NCBI GenBank assembly: GCA_019915015.1
Contig: JAHBBC010000001.1
Location: forward strand, 1,054,001 to 1,118,000
DNA from: Auriscalpium vulgare
Lineage: Eukaryota > Basidiomycota > Agaricomycetes > Russulales > Auriscalpiaceae
DNA: 64,000 nucleotides
Reading direction: 5' to 3'
Part shown: one piece after another, positions 60,216-64,000 of the stretch
How the letters are laid out: the number at the start of each line of letters is the position of its first letter
How positions within the stretch are numbered: position 1 is the stretch's first letter
The notes under the pieces: model-generated
Databases searched by the model: none
The model's input: only the letters and a program-made list of their open reading frames with translations
What the model was told of the DNA's origin: nothing
Made by a program: the position numbers and the translations under genes

Positions 60216-61518
60216 ATGGCTGGCTACGCCGTGTCCGCTCTTTTCACCCTTGCCTCGGCCACCTATGTTCTGGCGCAGACGCCCACGATCGAGCCGACAC
60301 CCCTGGCATCTCTGCACTTTAACTCCCCCGCAGACCTGGTGAGCGAGGACCGCTAGCAGTTTCAGAAGGCCCTGACGACCGTTTTCTCAGCCGTACCAGG
60401 TCGAACCCAACCCGGTCCTGCGCGGCTCTCAATTCGGCTACAACATCTGCAACTCTACCACGCAGAATCAGCAATCGCTCTGCCAGACAATGTACGTCAA
60501 CCACCTCGACGGTACGTCCTCACTTTCCCCTGCGGTTCGCTCCAAGCCGCTGAACGCATGCGCCGGCAGACTTCTGTCTGTGGGCGCCGGATAAGCCCAA
60601 CTCCACGATCGCGGACACGGAGGGCGAGGAGGTCGCGTGGTGCACGAGCAACAAATACGGCACACGGCAAATCCCCGCCGGCGCGCTCCAGGGCGTGCAA
60701 TTGCTCACCGCGCCCGACTACACGCTCATCTCCGGCTTCATCGACCAGACGCAGGTCAACATCCAGGACGGCGACGAGGGCGGAGAGCTCGATCCCCACG
60801 GTCAGGACCTCGCGGGAAACCCCATGGGCGGCATCGTGTTCTCAAATGCCCTCAGCGGGAGCAACACGACGTACCTGCAGGTGCCCGAGTGGAATTTGTG
60901 CGCCTGTTCCCCTACACACTGCGCGCGGCTATGCTGACACCGACGCCGCGCAGGTTCATCGGTAGCGGCACGTTCTGCCTGAAGATCTGCCCCGACAGCG
61001 GGCCCGCGAAGAACTCGGCCGGGTTCTGCCGCAACACGCTCGACCGCCTCGGGTGCTTCTACAACTCTCCCGCGAACCCGGTGAACGGAACATTCGAGGC
61101 GTGCGACAGCGCGAACATGGACCTGCCCGGCGTGTACGTCGTCAACGGGCAGACGCTCACGTACACGCAGCCTGCCGAAACGGTCCCGATCGGCGCGCTC
61201 CCGTACACGCCCACCGTCCCTGCCTCGTCGAACTGCACGCCGTTCGCCTCGACGGCGCTGTACGCCGCGCTCGCGTCGGTCACCGGCGCGCCGCAGGGCA
61301 GCAGCACACCGGCGGCGTCGTCTTCTGCCGGGTCGTCGTCGTCCGGTGCGCCGAGCAGCGCACCAAGTTCGACTGGCAGCGGCGCGTCGACTAACAAGTC
61401 TTCGAGCTCGAGCGCCGCGAAGCCGACGACTACCCCTGTCAACGGTGCCAGTGCTTTTGGTGGCTCGCTCGCCGCGTCCATCGTTGGCGTCGTGTTTTCC
61501 GTTGCTTTCCTGGCGTAA
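60216..61518 (+). CDS. Secreted GPI-anchored glycoprotein, 'macrofage activating glycoprotein'-like
   Basis: Mushroom-specific cell-surface protein of unknown role; the family is annotated in several polypores as macrofage activating glycoprotein, which I recall from family knowledge. Exons 60216-60338, 60391-60511, 60570-60897 and 60954-61518 sum to 379 codons. Signal peptide SALFTLASATYVLAQ precedes TPTIEPTPLASLHF. Family blocks: VLRGSQFGYNICNSTTQNQQSLCQT, DFCLWAPDKPNSTIADTEGEEVAWC, GGELDPHGQDLAGNPMGGIVFS, GTFCLKICPDSG and RLGCFYN. Many N-X-S/T sites are visible. A Ser/Thr-rich stalk precedes the hydrophobic C-terminus SLAASIVGVVFSVAFLA, a GPI-attachment signal. Paired cysteines suggest disulfides. 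Confidence 0.85.
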
Positions 61519-62795
61519 TATGTGGTTATTTTGAACGGACATGCACTTTTCAGGTTTCATAGGGACTTTACGGGTATTCAATATGGGTTTGTGGGCTGCA
61601 GGATATCCGTTGGACTACTAGTATCAGTTGACTATCAACTTTCCAGGTGTAGACTATTCTACTACTACATACCCTCGTTTTCAATGGATATTGGATGCTT
61701 CCATCGAGCTGATGCATGCAGTGCACTGGCACCGACGATCGATGATTGACCTTTCAATTTTCTGTGGCTTTGTCCCGGGGATCTACTGTAGTATTAGGCT
61801 CCGGGTGGCTGACCCAGTGGTTTCGTGATGCATTGCAATGAGGCGTACTCTCGTATGGTCCTAGAGGTTCCAGGTACATGACGACTACGTGCTTCCCGGG
61901 CCATCGCTAGATTTCTAACGAACGTGCTCGGTGCTCCCCGGGTAACACAAACGTGCCTACATTGTGCGACGGTCAGTGGATGGGATGCTGTGAGCTTGGC
62001 AATCGCCCAGCAGGAAGAAAATTGCACACGTCCCCGACCAGCGGGTCGGACGTGTGTACGTCCAGAGCGCCATGAGGCACGCCACTAAAAAGCGATACTG
62101 AGCATATGGCACGGGGCCTTACTTACATGGCGAGGGACTCTCATGTCGTGTGCGCAATGTGGCCTGGGAGAGCGCGGCGTACCGTGACAACCTCGATGAC
62201 TATCTGCCAGCACCCCGGATCGTTCAAAAGTTCCGACACCGGCATCGACAGCGAGCTCTCCTTCTTTACCGAAATGCGTGTAATTTGCTCACCTTTCGCT
62301 GCGTCGCCTAGTAGTGTCCCTTCATAAGCTCCGATCAGGACTCTGTTCCCCACACACGACATGCAGACACCGTCGTCTACATCATGACTAGTAGGCCTTC
62401 GTGGAGGCCCCGCGATCGGTGGCCATGCGGCCCCTCGTCGCCCACGCTCTGTTCCTTCCCGACGTCGACGAGCTCCGACACACATGCTCTCATCCACGCG
62501 CAGCATTCGGTAGCAGCTCGGTTGATCGCGCTTCTGAATGGTCCCACTATCTTCTGTGCCAAGGTCAGCCACGGAGATCATCACTCCCATCACCTAGAGT
62601 CTGAACATCTTAGCAGATTCGTGGACTCCTTCCCCCTTCCGAGCTTGCTGCCATCATGCTGTACCTGCTGCCCTAACACGGACCTAAGCACGCTGTTACC
62701 GGGAAGCCTGCATCGTATAAAAGGCACCACCCTGCCGAACATGGCGACCTGTCTGAACACCCGCTCCCACCTATCCTCTTCTCCCAGAGATCGAG
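61519..62795. other. Intergenic, about 1.3 kb
   Basis: Holds the 3' UTR of the glycoprotein gene and the promoter of the phosphatase gene. No ORF with family motifs was seen on either strand. Confidence 0.45.
62716..62723 (+). promoter_or_regulatory. TATA box of the acid phosphatase gene
   Basis: TATAAAAG, 73 bp ahead of the ATG at 62796; perfect match to the TATA consensus, position plausible for a regulated secreted enzyme. Confidence 0.65.
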
Positions 62796-64000
62796 ATGCT
62801 GCACGCCTTGTGTTTGCTCGGGCTCGTCCCGTTCGCCTCTGCGGGGATCTTCAACCGTCCATCAGCCCCGAAGGCCGCCACCTTCGCCGGCTCGACGTCG
62901 ACGTTCGCCTTCCCCCCGCCGGACGTCACAGCGACCGTCCCGGACCCCAACTTCCCTGACGCTGCGGCCGTCGGGTTTCCCGGAGCTACCCCCAGTGCGT
63001 TGTCGCGTCGCCTGTGCTGTCTTCTTCTTGCTGACCGGTCCCCGCCCATATTAGCTGGTGACGAGGCGTTCGCCATCGAGACCGCGCCCGCGCTCGCCCC
63101 CTTCAAAAACACCGCGCCGATCGTGGCGCCCGACACGGCCGACCACAAGGGCGCGCAGTTCGACGTCATCAAAAACTGGGGTAACCTCGCCCCCATGCGC
63201 TCGGTCGATCCTGGCTTCTTCGGTCTCCCCGACGCGTCGCCCGTCGTCCCCAAGGGCTGCTCGATCAACCAGGTCCACATCCTTCACCGTCACGGCGCGC
63301 GCTACCCAACTTCCGGCTCTGCCCCGGCTGCCTTCGCTGGCAGGATTCACAATGCGACGGTCAATGGCACCGGGTTCACCGCGAGCGGGCCTTTGGAGTT
63401 CTTGAACAACTGGACGTTCAAGCTCGGTGCGGAGATTCTGACTCCCCTCGGACGCCATCAGCTGTATGTATCGTTTGACCTGATGTTTGCAGTTCGAATT
63501 TCCTGACGTTCGATAGATATGAGCTCGGTGCGAGTGCGCGCGTGCGATATGGCGACCTGCTAAAGGGCTTCTCCGATCTTCCTGTCTGGCGCACTACCTC
63601 GGAAGGTTTGTACATTTCTGCTCCCTGAACAGACATGTTTTGACGCTTTCCAACGTTCAGAGCGCATGGTCGATTCTGCGTCAGTATTCTCGTAATTGTC
63701 TTTTGCGATGTACAGGCTCATCGGAACGTCAGGCTGCAGTTTGCTGCTGGCTTCTTCGGCGTCCAGCAGTATCAGACGAGCTACCACCAACTTATCGAGG
63801 TTGAGGCGCCCGGCTTCAACACCACTCTCGCTTCGTACGACTTCTGTAACAACTCTAACAACGCCATTGCGTCGCTCGGATCTGTCAAGTCTACGCAGTG
63901 GGCGCTCAAGTACACCGTCCCAACCATCAAGCGTCTCTCGAACTTCATCAACGGCTACAACTTGACTGCCACGGACATCATCGCCATGCAGCAGTCGTGC
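62796..64000 (+). CDS. Histidine acid phosphatase (phytase-like), 3' end outside window
   Basis: Secreted enzyme that hydrolyses phosphate esters, possibly phytate. The signal peptide LHALCLLGLVPFASAG follows the start. Exons 62796-62994, 63055-63463, 63517-63605, 63661-63679 (19 nt) and 63733 onward join in frame. The active-site motif HRHGARYPTSG supplies the catalytic His and Arg. Further family landmarks are ILTPLGRHQLYELGASARVRYGDLL, WRTTSEERMVDSALQFAAGFFG and YDFCNN. Potential N-glycosylation sites are present (HNATVNGTG, NNWTF). The proton-donor HD motif near the C-terminus lies beyond the window, so completeness cannot be judged. Confidence 0.9.

Overview
This window is nuclear DNA of a filamentous basidiomycete, most likely an Agaricomycete (Polyporales-like; the order is a guess). 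The evidence is GC-rich sequence, genes on both strands, and multi-exon genes with many introns of about 45-70 nt carrying GT...AG ends. Several families are typical of mushroom-forming fungi: a 'macrofage activating glycoprotein'-like GPI protein, an MPYPL-type hemerythrin-like protein, an F-box/LRR protein, a rhodopsin-domain integral membrane protein and an EF-hand/ZZ protein.

Layout. 0-4 kb: 3' part of a Pbs2-type MAP kinase kinase (+) and a Git3-like G-protein coupled receptor (-). 4.4-16.1 kb: a repeat-rich island. Two head-to-tail 3,383-bp PIF/Harbinger DNA transposons (4797-8179 and 8183-11565) sit inside an older dispersed repeat. A diverged second copy of that repeat at 15.47-16.06 kb preserves the unoccupied site. 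Between them lie a rhodopsin-domain membrane protein gene and a duplicated scrap of its first exon. 16.4-25.6 kb: spliceosomal SNU23, an ERD1/EXS protein, a bifunctional lysine-ketoglutarate reductase/saccharopine dehydrogenase, an F-box protein and a 67-residue protein. 26-31.5 kb: a 2-oxoglutarate/Fe(II) oxygenase with 11 exons, and an Xaa-Pro aminopeptidase with a long disordered N-terminal extension. 33-41 kb: a PC-esterase-like type II membrane protein, the hemerythrin-like protein, a single-pass membrane protein and DAD4 of the DASH complex. 41.4-48.1 kb: the GATOR2/SEA subunit MIOS/Sea4 and the ribosome-assembly GTPase NOG1. 49-56.6 kb: a large EF-hand/ZZ protein and an Ariadne-type RBR ubiquitin ligase. 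56.7-64 kb: lysyl-tRNA synthetase, the GPI glycoprotein and the 5' part of a histidine acid phosphatase.

The genes are mostly ordinary chromosomal housekeeping and lineage-specific genes, not a cluster with one joint function. Shared short intergenic promoters (SNU23/ERD1-like 140 bp, DAD4/MIOS 320 bp, RBR/lysyl-tRNA synthetase 150 bp) are the main sign of co-organisation.

I did not find a convincing new multi-gene system. The strongest observations are: (1) the tandem Harbinger pair with a 139-bp junction palindrome; (2) a consistent set of single-base losses, mostly in homopolymer runs (ten sites between the two transposon copies, plus frame breaks in the GPCR, SNU23 and MIOS genes), which points to consensus error rather than gene decay; (3) a 7-nt microexon carrying an iron-ligand codon; (4) two in-frame starts in lysyl-tRNA synthetase that suggest dual targeting; (5) a perfect four-fold 11-residue repeat at the end of the EF-hand/ZZ protein. 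All frames and exon sums quoted were worked out by hand; no database search was possible.
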